Origin: an uncultured Clostridium sp.
Lineage (GTDB): Bacteria > Bacillota > Clostridia > TANB77 > CAG-508
Direction of reading: 5' to 3'
Assembly: GCA_946411515.1 (NCBI GenBank)
Contig: CAMKEH010000004.1
Span: 1 to 64,000 of the forward strand
Length of the DNA: 64,000 nucleotides
The notes beneath the pieces are model-generated. The model was not told where the DNA came from. It did no database searches and saw only the letters and a program-made list of their open reading frames with translations. A program made the position numbers and the translations under genes. Below are positions 36,618 through 48,015 of the stretch, piece by piece (the first letter of the stretch is position 1; the number at the start of each line of letters is the position of its first letter).

Positions 36618-36672
36618 AGAGTAAAACTAGAAAGTATAATAATTTTTTGTACTTTTCTAGTTTTATTTTTTA
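36618..36672 (+). terminator. terminator of the spore coat pair
   Basis: TAAAACTAGAAAGTA and TACTTTTCTAGTTTTA can pair, followed by TTTTTT. Confidence 0.75.
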
Positions 36673-36705
36673 CTATCTAAATTTATAATGAAACACAGCA
36701 ATCAG

Positions 36706-36734
36706 TTGACATAAATGTGAAAATATGGTATAAT
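36706..36734 (+). promoter_or_regulatory. promoter of the Spo0A-C-like gene
   Basis: TTGACA (36706-36711), 17 bp, TATAAT (36729-36734). Confidence 0.75.
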
Positions 36735-36783
36735 AATATTGTTAAAACTGGCAATATTACTGGTATAAGAAAGGATGATTTCA

Positions 36784-37245
36784 ATGACTAAAGAAGAATA
36801 TGAACAATTACGGAAAGAGCTAAAAGAACTAAGAATAGAACTATTGACGGTCGTTTGTTTAATGCGTGATTTAGGTGAATCATTACAAAAATATTTAGAT
36901 AATACGGAAAATATCACAACTAAGAAAGAAGAACTTTTGGAACAAAATGTGGAAGACTTTTTAATAAGACTTGGAATATCTCAGGAAAAGAAAGGTTTTA
37001 TCTATTTAAAAACTGCAATTTTAATAGGGTTAAAAGAAGGCGTAAAGAGAAGATCGCTTTATTCAAGAGTTATGCAAGAATCCAATGCTACATATGATGC
37101 AATTACAGGAGCTATCCAAATTGTAAAAAAAGAAGCAATAGAAAAAAAGACAGACACATTTATAAATGTTTTCGGTGATAACCACGGACAAATGCCCACG
37201 ATGAGTTTTATATTTAGAATTGTTGATTTTCTAAAAAGCCAGTAG
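36784..37245 (+). CDS. Spo0A C-terminal-domain protein without receiver
   Basis: 153 aa. Residues 1-55 look like a coiled coil rather than a response-regulator receiver. Residues about 55-150 resemble the Spo0A DNA-binding domain (FLIRLGISQEKKGFIYLKTAI, then AITGAIQIVKKEAI, and MPTMSFIFRIVDFL like the NSEFIAMVADKL end). It might bind Spo0A-type sites without phosphorylation control. ATG 36784 has AAAGGA at proper spacing. An in-frame CGG (Leu-Arg-Lys) followed by AAA is read as Arg; GTC, CGT and other codons make it less AT-biased than its neighbours. Confidence 0.65.
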   Translation: MTKEEYEQLRKELKELRIELLTVVCLMRDLGESLQKYLDNTENITTKKEELLEQNVEDFLIRLGISQEKKGFIYLKTAILIGLKEGVKRRSLYSRVMQESNATYDAITGAIQIVKKEAIEKKTDTFINVFGDNHGQMPTMSFIFRIVDFLKSQ

Positions 37246-37246
37246 A

Positions 37247-37278
37247 AAGAAGTAGGGATTTTCCCTGCTTCTTTTCAT
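37247..37278 (+). terminator. terminator of the Spo0A-C-like gene
   Basis: GAAGTAGGGA / TCCCTGCTTC with a short TTTT loop, then TTTTC. Confidence 0.8.
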
Positions 37279-37496
37279 GAATATTGAGACGTAGAGTTTA
37301 TTAATTTTTAGTTTATTATCTCTTAAAATCTTAAAAATGAAAATGAGAGAATAAGTTAGAAAAAAAGAGATAAGCAATAGAAAAAGAGAGAAAATTGAAA
37401 TTGTTAAACTTGTACTATCTTTGCAAAAAATGAAATATTACAATATTATTACAAAAAAGGTAAAAGGATGGAAAAATACAAAGGAGATAGGGATAC

Positions 37497-38511
37497 ATGT
37501 TTAAAAAAGTATTAATACATACGAGAAGGGGATTTAAGTTTATAGTTCTTTTTATTCTCGCAGCTTTTTTAATAGTAGCGGCAATAACATTTCTATATAA
37601 ACCAACATATAGTGTATTTATTGATGGACAACAAGTAGGATATACAGAAAATAAATCCGAATTACAACACAAAATTAATGAGTATGTTGAAAATGGAGAT
37701 GGAGAAAATAAAAATGTTGCATTTGTGCAAATACCAGATCTTCCAGAATATAAGTTATGCTTGCTAAAAAAAGATATTATTCCAAACGATGATGAAATAT
37801 TTGAAAAAGTAAAAGAAGAAGGAACAACATATTATAGATATTATGCAATAGCAGAAGGAGAAGAAGAAAAATACTATGTAGATAATTTTGAAAATGCAGA
37901 AAAAGTAGTAGAAGGTCTAAAAGAAAAGAAAAGTACTAATATCGAAAAAATATCTATTATAGAAAAATATGAAACTGAAATGAAGGATTTTGTACAATCA
38001 GAAGAAGCAATATCAAAGTTATATGTAGAGCCCGTAGTAAAAAAGGTAGTTGCTAAAGCTTCAAATTCTTCAAAATATGCTGCAACAGGAAGCGTAAATA
38101 CATCACTTACTACTTCTTCAGCAAAAGCAAATTTGGGAATATCACTAATTAGACCAGTATCTCGGAATAGTTACTTCAAGATTTGGAGCTGCTAGTGCAA
38201 TTAGAAGATCATCGCATACAGGTTTAGATTTAGCAACATCTACAGGAACACCAGTAGCTGCAGCTGCATCTGGAACAGTAACATTTTCAGGATATAAAGG
38301 TTCTTATGGAAATTTAGTTGTTATAACACATGCAAATGGTGTACAAACATATTATGGACATTGTAGCCAATTATATGTAACAGCAGGACAATCAGTTTCA
38401 CAAGGACAAACTATATCAGCGGTTGGTTCTACAGGAAATTCAACTGGTCCACACTTACATTTTGAAGTAAGAGTTAATGGAGTAGCATATAATCCAGAAA
38501 ATTATGTATAA
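37497..38511 (+). CDS. M23 metalloendopeptidase, read with one +1 frameshift
   Basis: 337 aa after frame restoration. One N-terminal transmembrane helix (about 14-35), an extracytoplasmic region of about 170 residues with a basic linker, then the LytM/M23 domain. The entire catalytic domain lies after the frame break: HTGLD (His240, Asp244) and HLHFE (His319, His321). The zero frame ends shortly after PVS; skipping C38163 gives GIVTSRFG, the usual start of an M23 domain. Would cleave peptidoglycan cross-links. Without the shift no enzyme is made. Confidence 0.88.
38160..38166 (+). other. candidate +1 frameshift site (TCT-C-GGA) in the M23 gene
   Basis: Zero-frame CGG at 38163-38165; Gly223 needs GGA at 38164-38166. 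Confidence 0.8.
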
Positions 38512-38643
38512 ATAGTATAAGCGCTAATCCCTAGCATTTAAATGAAAATCAATTATAGATGTAACAAAAAAGAAATAAAAACTTAACAAATATGATATAA
38601 GACATAAATGTATAACCTGCGTAAATAAATAGGAAATCAGCTT

Positions 38644-38676
38644 AAAACAACAGTAAAACTAACTGTTGTTTTTTTT
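38644..38676 (+). terminator. terminator between the M23 and C39-like genes
   Basis: AACAACAGT / ACTGTTGTT stem, seven-base loop, eight Ts. The rest of 38512-38737 shows no gene. Confidence 0.85.
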
Positions 38677-38737
38677 CTGGTTTTAAAATATTATATAAAT
38701 AAGGAAATATCGCTTAGATTTAAAGGAGGATTTTAGC

Positions 38738-40894
38738 ATGAAAACAATAATTAAAATAATAATTGCTTTATTTACAATGTTAATCATGATAGTTAGTATT
38801 AATAATTTTAGTTTTGCAGAAGAAAATCTTCTTGCTTCCATTTCAGAAGAAGAGGAAAGACAAGTAGAAGAATGTGATGGAAGTATTGGTGGTTATACAT
38901 CAATATTTACAAGCAGAACAACAGGAAGACAATTTAAAGAATTTAAACAAAATACAAATTATAGTTATCCTGAAGTATATGGAACTTATTGGGAACAAGA
39001 ATGTGGAACTGTAGTAACAGGAATTGTAGGAAGTGGATATAAAAATTTAACGATGCAAGACTTAGCTGATGAATTAAATAATAATGCATCACAAACAGAT
39101 TTCAATAAATTTTTAGGAGATTTTACTGGACAAAGTGTACAAGCAAGTTCAGTATCATCAATAGATGAATTTAAAAATGCCTTATTAAATGGAAGTGTAG
39201 CAGTAATACATGATTATGGATATAATTCAAGAGGACATTATTTAGCAGTATTAGATATAAGTAAAGACAAATCACAAGTATATGTATCTAATCCTGATAC
39301 ATATGCTAATGGATGGGACGGAATGTCAACAGGATGGATTTCTACAGATTTTGTATATAATGCAATAGAAAAGAATGAGATTTATTTTGTTACAAATGAT
39401 CAATCAGGAGATGGATGGGATAGTACAACTACAGTAAACTATCCAAATAATGAAAAAAGAACATATAGAAATTATAAACAATACGAAGGAACATATTCTA
39501 CAAAAACTTATTGGGGTGGAACTATAGCTACTTCAGGATGTGGACCAACATGTATTTCAATTATATTGAGCGGATATGGAATTGATGCAAACCCAGGAAA
39601 AGTAGTAGATGTGTTTACTGAATTAGGTTATGAATATACAAGCATGGAAAACATAAAAAATGTACTAAAGCAAAAATATAATATAGATTCAGAAATTAAA
39701 AATGTCACAGCTGATTCAATAGAAGATATAAAAAATAATTTTAATGCAGGAAGACCAATAATTGCAGGAGTAGAAAATCACTTTGTTACATATCTAGGAG
39801 AAGATTCTGGAGGTAATATGATATTATCTGATCCAGGATATACTGATGGGAGAAATGAAAATACTGTAAATGGATATGTAAATAGTCATAATGGATATCA
39901 AATATTATTAATAAAAACAGATAAAATTATATATGAAAAAGGAGATGGATGGGATAGTACAACTACAGTAAACTATCCAAATAATGAAAAAAGAACATAT
40001 AGAAATTATAAACAATACGAAGGAACATATTCTACAAAAACTTATTGGGGTGGAACTATAGCTACTTCAGGATGTGGACCAACATGTATTTCAATTATAT
40101 TGAGCGGATATGGAATTGATGCAAACCCAGGAAAAGTAGTAGATGTGTTTACTGAATTAGGTTATGAATATACAAGCATGGAAAACATAAAAAATGTACT
40201 AAAGCAAAAATATAATATAGATTCAGAAATTAAAAATGTCACAGCTGATTCAATAGAAGATATAAAAAATAATTTTAATGCAGGAAGACCAATAATTGCA
40301 GGAGTAGAAAATCACTTTGTTACATATCTAGGAGAAGATTCTGGAGGTAATATGATATTATCTGATCCAGGATATACTGATGGGAGAAATGAAAATACTG
40401 TAAATGGATATGTAAATAGTCACAATGGATATCAAATATTATTGATAAAAACAGGGAACAATCCGTTAATAACAACTATAAAAAAATATGAAGTTAAAGA
40501 AGAAAATAATACAAAATATTTAGAAAATATACAAATAAATACAACAATAAAAGAATTAAAGAATAATATACAAACAAATGGAACAATAGAAATATATACG
40601 GGTAATACCAAAATAGAAGATGAAAATAGACTTATAGGAACAGGAATGACAATAAAGATAAAATTAGACAGCAAACAAGAAATATATAAAACAGTAGTAG
40701 TGGGAGATGTAACAGGAGATGGAAAAATTAGTATAGCAGATGTATTAAAATTAGCAAGATATAAGGCAGGTTCTGATAAAAATTTAAAAGAGGAATACTT
40801 TAAAGCAGGCGATATAATAAAAGATAATAAAATATCAATGCCAGATGTATTGAAACTAGCAAGAGTATTAGCAAAACTAGATGAAATAGAATAA
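38738..40894 (+). CDS. secreted triple C39-like protein with dockerin-like end
   Basis: 718 aa. Signal peptide (1-27), then three papain-like C39_2-type domains. The first is divergent (QECGTVVTG, GHYLAVLD, VSNPD). The second and third are almost identical tandem copies with catalytic Cys in TSGCGPTCISI, His in ENHFVTYLG and Asp in LSDPGYTDG. The C-terminal 60 residues contain two EF-like repeats (GDVTGDGKISIADVLKLAR and GDIIKDNKISMPDVLKLAR), i.e. a dockerin type I pair. Probably an extracellular cysteine peptidase or amidase that docks to a cohesin-type or surface partner. Confidence 0.78.
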   Translation: MKTIIKIIIALFTMLIMIVSINNFSFAEENLLASISEEEERQVEECDGSIGGYTSIFTSRTTGRQFKEFKQNTNYSYPEVYGTYWEQECGTVVTGIVGSGYKNLTMQDLADELNNNASQTDFNKFLGDFTGQSVQASSVSSIDEFKNALLNGSVAVIHDYGYNSRGHYLAVLDISKDKSQVYVSNPDTYANGWDGMSTGWISTDFVYNAIEKNEIYFVTNDQSGDGWDSTTTVNYPNNEKRTYRNYKQYEGTYSTKTYWGGTIATSGCGPTCISIILSGYGIDANPGKVVDVFTELGYEYTSMENIKNVLKQKYNIDSEIKNVTADSIEDIKNNFNAGRPIIAGVENHFVTYLGEDSGGNMILSDPGYTDGRNENTVNGYVNSHNGYQILLIKTDKIIYEKGDGWDSTTTVNYPNNEKRTYRNYKQYEGTYSTKTYWGGTIATSGCGPTCISIILSGYGIDANPGKVVDVFTELGYEYTSMENIKNVLKQKYNIDSEIKNVTADSIEDIKNNFNAGRPIIAGVENHFVTYLGEDSGGNMILSDPGYTDGRNENTVNGYVNSHNGYQILLIKTGNNPLITTIKKYEVKEENNTKYLENIQINTTIKELKNNIQTNGTIEIYTGNTKIEDENRLIGTGMTIKIKLDSKQEIYKTVVVGDVTGDGKISIADVLKLARYKAGSDKNLKEEYFKAGDIIKDNKISMPDVLKLARVLAKLDEIE
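39407..40455 (+). repeat. tandem near-identical duplication inside the C39-like gene
   Basis: Unit 1 begins at 39407 and unit 2 at 39941; offset 534 bp (178 codons). About 514 bp of each unit are alike; I see only two substitutions, both synonymous or near-silent and near the unit ends (CATAATGG/CACAATGG, TTAATAAAA/TTGATAAAA). Frame is kept. Confidence 0.9.
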
Positions 40895-40929
40895 AAAATA
40901 TTTAAAAATTTTATAATGTATATAAAAAA

Positions 40930-40976
40930 TAGAAAAACACAGCAATAAAAATGTATAAATATTGCTGTGTTTTTGC
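40930..40976. terminator. bidirectional terminator
   Basis: AAAAACACAGCAATA / TATTGCTGTGTTTTT, 15-bp stem, between the convergent C39-like and mecA-like genes. Confidence 0.88.
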
Positions 40977-41578
40977 TATGAAAAATATTTAATTCCCTTT
41001 TCAATAGCATCTTTTTTTATAATTACTTTACCATATTCAATAAGTTTATTTTCAAAAGTATTTGAAAAAGATAATGGTTTTCCAAACTCTGAAATTAACG
41101 AGTAGAATATTTTTTTATTTTTATAAGAAATATTAATATTTTTTATTAAAAGATAATATGTATTTTTGTATAAATAAAGAGAGATATTTCTTGAAAACAA
41201 TTTATAATTTAAGTTACTAAATTTACTTATGCAATTACAAAAATTGCAAAACTCATCAAAATCTTCAAATTCATATATTACAGTATCTTTAGAAAAATCG
41301 TTTTTTTTCTTTTTTTCTAAAGTATTCTTTTCTCCTTTAAAAGAATACTTTGTTATAGTAAAAATCACAAAATCATTATTTAATGAAAATGTTTCAACTA
41401 ATAATTTATATCCATCTGTTTCAAAGTCTAGTTCTTTTTTTGCTTTTTCTAAAATACTTACAAAAAATGATTGTTTTTTTTGAGTAAATAATGAATTAAT
41501 ATCCATATTTTCTATTTCTAAATCATCAAAACTTACGACAACGCGAATTTTATTTTTAGTTAACTTTTCTATTTTCAT
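40976..41578 (-). CDS. MecA-like ClpC adaptor
   Basis: 200 aa. Start MKIEKLTKNKIRVVVSFDDLEIENMDINSLF corresponds to the substrate-binding N domain of MecA/YpbH adaptors; a Lys/Asp-rich linker follows, and the C-terminal half (FEDFDEFCNFCN... LIEYGKVI) matches the ClpC-binding domain. It would deliver proteins to ClpCP. The AAGGAGG site precedes ATG 41578. Divergent from the family but the layout fits. Confidence 0.72.
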   Translation of the reverse strand: MKIEKLTKNKIRVVVSFDDLEIENMDINSLFTQKKQSFFVSILEKAKKELDFETDGYKLLVETFSLNNDFVIFTITKYSFKGEKNTLEKKKKNDFSKDTVIYEFEDFDEFCNFCNCISKFSNLNYKLFSRNISLYLYKNTYYLLIKNINISYKNKKIFYSLISEFGKPLSFSNTFENKLIEYGKVIIKKDAIEKGIKYFS

Positions 41579-41676
41579 AAAGATAAAAACCTCCTTAAAT
41601 GCTACTAATTATATTATACTACTATTATTATTATATTTAAATGTATAAATTTTGGTAATTAAATTATCATATATAC

Positions 41677-41735
41677 TTGAAAAATTTACTAATTCAATAT
41701 ATAATACGGTTATGTCAAAAAATGATAGCCGTAAG
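41677..41735 (+). promoter_or_regulatory. promoter and 5' hairpin of the radC-mre operon
   Basis: TTGAAA (41677-41682), 17 bp, TATAAT (41700-41705). Right after the predicted start, ACGG-TTAT and ATGATAGCCGT (41706-41732) can fold into a 5'-end stem. Confidence 0.65.
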
Positions 41736-41763
41736 GAAAAAAGAAATTTTGGAGGGAAGAAAT

Positions 41764-42021
41764 ATGGCAACTAAAGAAAAAAACATATGGATATTATTAG
41801 TATTTATACTATCAGGACTAGTAGTAGGAGGGTTAATTGGAGAGTTAGCATCTAGAGTAGATTGGCTTTGGTTTCTTTCATATGGCCAAAGTTTTGGATT
41901 AGAAAGTCCAATAGTATTAGATTTAAGTGTAGTAAAAATTACATTTGGATTAATGTTTAAAATAAGTATATCAAGTATTATAGGAATGATACTTGCAATA
42001 TTTATTTATAAAAAAATATAA
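41764..42021 (+). CDS. DUF4321 membrane protein
   Basis: 85 aa with two transmembrane helices (about 8-28 and 60-82) and the conserved middle GELASRVDWLWFLSYGQSFGL. DUF4321 proteins are usual neighbours of radC-mreB in Clostridia; function unknown. ATG 41764 follows GGAGGGAAG. Confidence 0.8.
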   Translation: MATKEKNIWILLVFILSGLVVGGLIGELASRVDWLWFLSYGQSFGLESPIVLDLSVVKITFGLMFKISISSIIGMILAIFIYKKI

Positions 42022-42061
42022 AAGGTAAAAGGGGCAATAACAATAGAAAGGAATAAATACA

Positions 42062-43843
<1,782 letters not shown>

Positions 43844-43851
43844 GAGATAAA

Positions 43852-44667
43852 ATGTATAAAAATAGAAAAAGTGGAGTAATTGGAATCATTATAACAATTA
43901 TAATATTGATTTTAATTGTAATATTGTCAAATGGAGAAGATAATAGTAATTTTTTACAAAATGCTGTAACTAATTTAATAATGCCAATACAAAATGGTTT
44001 AACATATTTGAAGAATGGATTAAGTGGTAATAATGCATTTTTCTCTGATATCGACTATTTGAAGGAAGAAAACAAACAGTTAAAAGAGAAGAATAGTGAA
44101 TTAGAACAGTCTTTAAGGGAATTAGAAAATATAAAAACAGAAAATGAAACATTAAAAGAATATATGAACTTATCTGAAAAATATGGAGAATATAAGACAA
44201 TACCTGGATATGTAATAAATAAGGATATAAGCAATTATTCAAAAACAATAGTAATTAATATAGGTAAAAAAGATGGAGTAGAAGTAAATATGACTGTAAT
44301 AGGAAATGAAGGATTAGTGGGACATGTTATTTCTGTTACAGAGTCAAACGCAAAAGTTCAAACAATAATAGATACAGCAAGTTCAGTTAGTTGTTCTATG
44401 AGTACGACAAAAGAAGCAATAGTATGTAAAGGAACTTTAGATGAAAAATCTGCTTTAAAAGCAATGTATATACCGACAGATGCAAATATAATACAAGGAG
44501 ATAGTATAGAAACATCAGGTATTGGAGGTATTTATCCAAAAGGAATTCATGTCGGAACAGTAAAAAAAGTTACAAATACGCAGAATTTAACAGATAGATA
44601 TGCTTTAGTAGAAGCTGCTATTGATTTTGATAAACTAGATGCAGTACTAGTAATTACAAATAAATAA
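43852..44667 (+). CDS. mreC: rod-shape protein MreC
   Basis: 271 aa. N-terminal transmembrane helix (residues 9-24), coiled coil (about 62-105), and the MreC beta domain with GYVINKDISNYSKTIVINIGKKDGV and GLVGHV, ending IDFDKLDAVLVI. Bitopic scaffold linking MreB to PBP2. AGGAGA site eight bases after the mreB stop. Confidence 0.93.
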   Translation: MYKNRKSGVIGIIITIIILILIVILSNGEDNSNFLQNAVTNLIMPIQNGLTYLKNGLSGNNAFFSDIDYLKEENKQLKEKNSELEQSLRELENIKTENETLKEYMNLSEKYGEYKTIPGYVINKDISNYSKTIVINIGKKDGVEVNMTVIGNEGLVGHVISVTESNAKVQTIIDTASSVSCSMSTTKEAIVCKGTLDEKSALKAMYIPTDANIIQGDSIETSGIGGIYPKGIHVGTVKKVTNTQNLTDRYALVEAAIDFDKLDAVLVITNK

Positions 44668-44681
44668 AGGAGGAATAAGTT

Positions 44682-45215
44682 TTGAAAAAGACTATAATTA
44701 ATATTGTTCTAATTATAGTAGCAATTATTATATATTATCTGCAATCAAACCTTTTCGAATGGTTTAATATTGCTGGAATTAAACCTAATTTATTTGTGAT
44801 TTTGGTTTTATTTATAGGATTATTTGTAAATAGGACAATTGGGACAGTATATGGTATAGTAATAGGGCTAGTAATAGATTTTTTAATTGGTGCTAAAATA
44901 GGAATATATGCATTATCTTTGGGATTAATAGGTTTTTTAGCAGGATTATTTGATAAGAATTTTTCTAAAGATAGTAGAATAACGATAATATTTATGGTAA
45001 TTAGCGCAACTGCAATATTTGAAATATTAAGCTATATTTTAAATTATATGGTATCAGGAATTAATGTGGAAATACTAAATTTCATAATTATATTAGTTGT
45101 TGAGATTATATTCAATATTATATTAACAATAATTTTATACCCATTAATTCAAAAATATGGGTATTATATAGAAGATGAATACAAGGGAAATAAAATTTTA
45201 ACAAGATATTTTTAA
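44682..45215 (+). CDS. mreD: rod-shape protein MreD
   Basis: 177 aa with five to six transmembrane helices, including IKPNLFVILVLFIGLF and a GLVIDFLIGAKIGIYAL stretch typical of MreD. TTG start after AAAGGAGGAATAAG. Between mreC and PBP2. Confidence 0.9.
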   Translation: MKKTIINIVLIIVAIIIYYLQSNLFEWFNIAGIKPNLFVILVLFIGLFVNRTIGTVYGIVIGLVIDFLIGAKIGIYALSLGLIGFLAGLFDKNFSKDSRITIIFMVISATAIFEILSYILNYMVSGINVEILNFIIILVVEIIFNIILTIILYPLIQKYGYYIEDEYKGNKILTRYF

Positions 45216-45258
45216 AAAATCAAATTAATAATTATCAATAGAGAAAGAAGATGATAAT

Positions 45259-47371
45259 TTGACAAAAAATAATAAAAAAGTAAATACTAATTTAAGATTT
45301 AATATTTTAACTGTAATAATTTATATTATAGGAATTATATTAGTTATCAGATTATTTGATCTTCAAATTGTACATGGAGCAGAATATAGGGAACAGTCAA
45401 ATACAAGGCTCACAAGAGAAAGTGTTTTAGAAGCTTCTAGGGGCGCTATTTTAGATAAAACAGGAGCAGAACTTGTAACTTCAAAAATGGAGTTTTCTTT
45501 GGAAATGTATAAAAGTAAAGTTGATACAGATACTCTAAATGCCGATATACTAAACATGATATCAGTATTAGAAAAATATGAAGTTTCTTATGTAGATTCT
45601 TTTCCTATAAATATTAATCCATTTGAATTTAGAATTTCAGATGAGAGCTTATCTTCTTGGAAGAAATCTAATAATTTGAGTGATAATATTACGGCGGAAG
45701 AAGCATTTTATAAATTTAAAAACAAGTATAAAATTCAGAATACTGATGATATAGAACAAATAAGAAAAATAATAGCAATAAGGTATGAATTAGCTCAAAA
45801 AGGATATAGTAGTACAAGAGCAGTTACAATTGCAAAAAACATACCAAGAGAAGCGGTAGCAGAGTTTAGTGAGAGTTCTGAAAAATTTACAGGAATAAAT
45901 GTAGTAGTAGAACCAGCACGACAATATTCATCAGGTAATTTAGCATCTCATATTTTAGGATATGCATCAAGAATAAATGAAGAAGAATATGCAACAAGAA
46001 AAAACACATATACTCCAAATGATATTATAGGAAAAACGGGTATAGAATACGCGTTAGAAGAGTATTTAAAAGGTAAAAATGGAATAAAGCAAATTGACAT
46101 GAGTGTTGATGGAACAGCTACTGCAGAGTACATCTCGCAGGAAGCAATTGCAGGTTCTGATATAGTGCTTACAATCGATGCGAATCTTCAAAGAGTAACT
46201 GAAACAGCACTTGCAAACAATATACAAAAAATTGCAAATGGTGGATTTGGAAAAGTCTATAATGCTGAAGCAGGAGCTTGTGTAGTTATGAATGTAAACA
46301 GTGGAGAGATACTTGCTATGGCCAGTTATCCAGATTATAATCCAGATGATTTTGTAGGTCGGAATTAGTCAAGATACATGGAATTACTATGCAAATAATG
46401 AAGCAAAACCATTAGTAAATAAGGCTATACAAAATTCATATTCACCAGGATCAACATTCAAGATGGTAACAGCAATAGCTGGACTGCAGACAGGAGTTAT
46501 TAATTTAAATACAAGAATTAATGATACAGGTGTATATACAAAATACAGAGATTATCAACCAAGATGTTGGGTATATACAGATTATCACAGAGGACATGGA
46601 TATTTAAATGTATCACAAGCAATAGAAAAATCTTGTAACTATTTTTTCTATGAAACATCAGATAGAATGGGAATAGATAATTTAGTTAAATTTGCAAAAT
46701 ATTTTGGTTTAGGAAGCAAAACAGGAGTAGAATTACAAGGAGAAACAAAAGGAGTAATATCTAGTAAAGAATCAAAAGAAAAATATCATAATGGAGAGCC
46801 TTGGAGTGCAGGTGATACTCTTCAATCTGCAATAGGACAATATGATAATGAATATAGTCCTGTACAAATGGCTAGATATATCAGTATTTTAGCAAATGGA
46901 GGAAATAGAATAAATCCAACTATAATAAAGACTATAAGAAATGCTGATGGTTCAGAAACTTCAAAAGAAGAAATAGAAAAATTTATTAATAATAAGTTGA
47001 ATATTCAGCAAGAAGAAGTAGAAGATATTGGAATAGATAGAAATAACTTAAATGCAATTTTAGAAGGAATGAGATCTGTTACTAGTGATTCAGGAGGAAC
47101 AGCTTATGTAAGATTTAAAGATTTTAACATAAGCGTAGGAGGGAAAACAGGATCTGCAGAAGCGCCAGGAAATAAAGTACATGCATGGTTTGTTGGATTT
47201 GCTCCATTCGAAAATCCCGAAATAGCAATTGTGGTTATGGTAGAAAACGGAGGACATGGAAATTATACAGCAGAAGTTGTAAGAGATATTATGGCAGAAT
47301 ATTTTGGAATGAATACACAAAATATTGAAGAAGATATGACAGCTATTCCATATGTTCAGATATTAAACTAA
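45259..47371 (+). CDS. mrdA: penicillin-binding protein 2 (class B), read with one +1 frameshift
   Basis: 703 aa after frame restoration. N-terminal transmembrane helix (about 14-34), dimerisation domain, then the transpeptidase. The break at codon 368 lies in YNPDDFVG; skipping C46360 gives GISQDTWNYYANNEA. All catalytic motifs come after it: STFK (Ser398, Lys401), SCN (Ser458, Asn460) and KTG (Lys629, Gly631). Without the shift the protein has no active site. TTG start; completes the mreBCD elongasome operon and cross-links the lateral wall. Confidence 0.92.
46357..46363 (+). other. candidate +1 frameshift site (GGT-C-GGA) in PBP2
   Basis: Zero-frame CGG at 46360-46362 is followed by AAT TAG, a stop; Gly368 needs GGA at 46361-46363. 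Confidence 0.85.
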
Positions 47372-47389
47372 ATAAGGAAGGATGTAAAA

Positions 47390-48004
47390 ATGAAAAACAA
47401 TAGTATTAGTATTAATTTAAAGAAAGATGAGATTTTAATAAAATTAAATGATAAAATGAGCCAAGAAGAGATAATAGAAGCATTAAGAAAAAAACTACCG
47501 GAGCTTAAAAAATTTTACAAAGAAGAAAAAAATCCTATTAAAGTAACAGGAAAAATTCTAAAAAATAAAGAAATAGACCAAATAGAGAGTTTGATAAAAG
47601 AAAAAATAGATGTAGAAATTGACTTTGATATGCCTAAAAGCCTAGGGCTATCTGGCATTAAAAAAACTTATGATAAAGAAATTGCAATGTCAGAAACCAA
47701 ATTTCATAGAGGATCTTTAAGATCTGGACAAAAAATAGAAGTTGAAGGAAGTCTTGTTATCTTAGGTGACGTTAATTCAGGGGCAGAGGTTGTAGCTTCT
47801 GATAATATAGTGGTTTTAGGTGCATTAAGAGGATTAGCACATGCTGGTGCAAAAGGTAATAAACAAGCAATTGTAGCAGCAGGACTTTTTGATGCAGTAC
47901 AAATTAGAATTGCAAATATTGTAAAAGAAATAATTCATGATGAAGAACCATTGCATAAACAAGCTTGTATAACTATAGTTGATGACAAAATAATTATTGA
48001 GTAG
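47390..48004 (+). CDS. minC: septum site-determining protein MinC
   Basis: 204 aa. N-terminal domain with KGDEILIKL-like strands and the C-terminal beta helix HRGSLRSGQKIEVEGSLVILGDVNSGAEVVASDNIVVLGALRGLAHAG, the MinC signature. Inhibits FtsZ assembly at poles together with MinD. In many Clostridia minD and minE follow; here the next genes are on the opposite strand and minD is not in the window. Confidence 0.92.
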   Translation: MKNNSISINLKKDEILIKLNDKMSQEEIIEALRKKLPELKKFYKEEKNPIKVTGKILKNKEIDQIESLIKEKIDVEIDFDMPKSLGLSGIKKTYDKEIAMSETKFHRGSLRSGQKIEVEGSLVILGDVNSGAEVVASDNIVVLGALRGLAHAGAKGNKQAIVAAGLFDAVQIRIANIVKEIIHDEEPLHKQACITIVDDKIIIE

Positions 48005-48015
48005 TATGTATATAT

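Noticed and set aside
39407..40455. Repeat array as CRISPR
   Set aside because: Only two long, in-frame coding units without spacers; it is a domain duplication.
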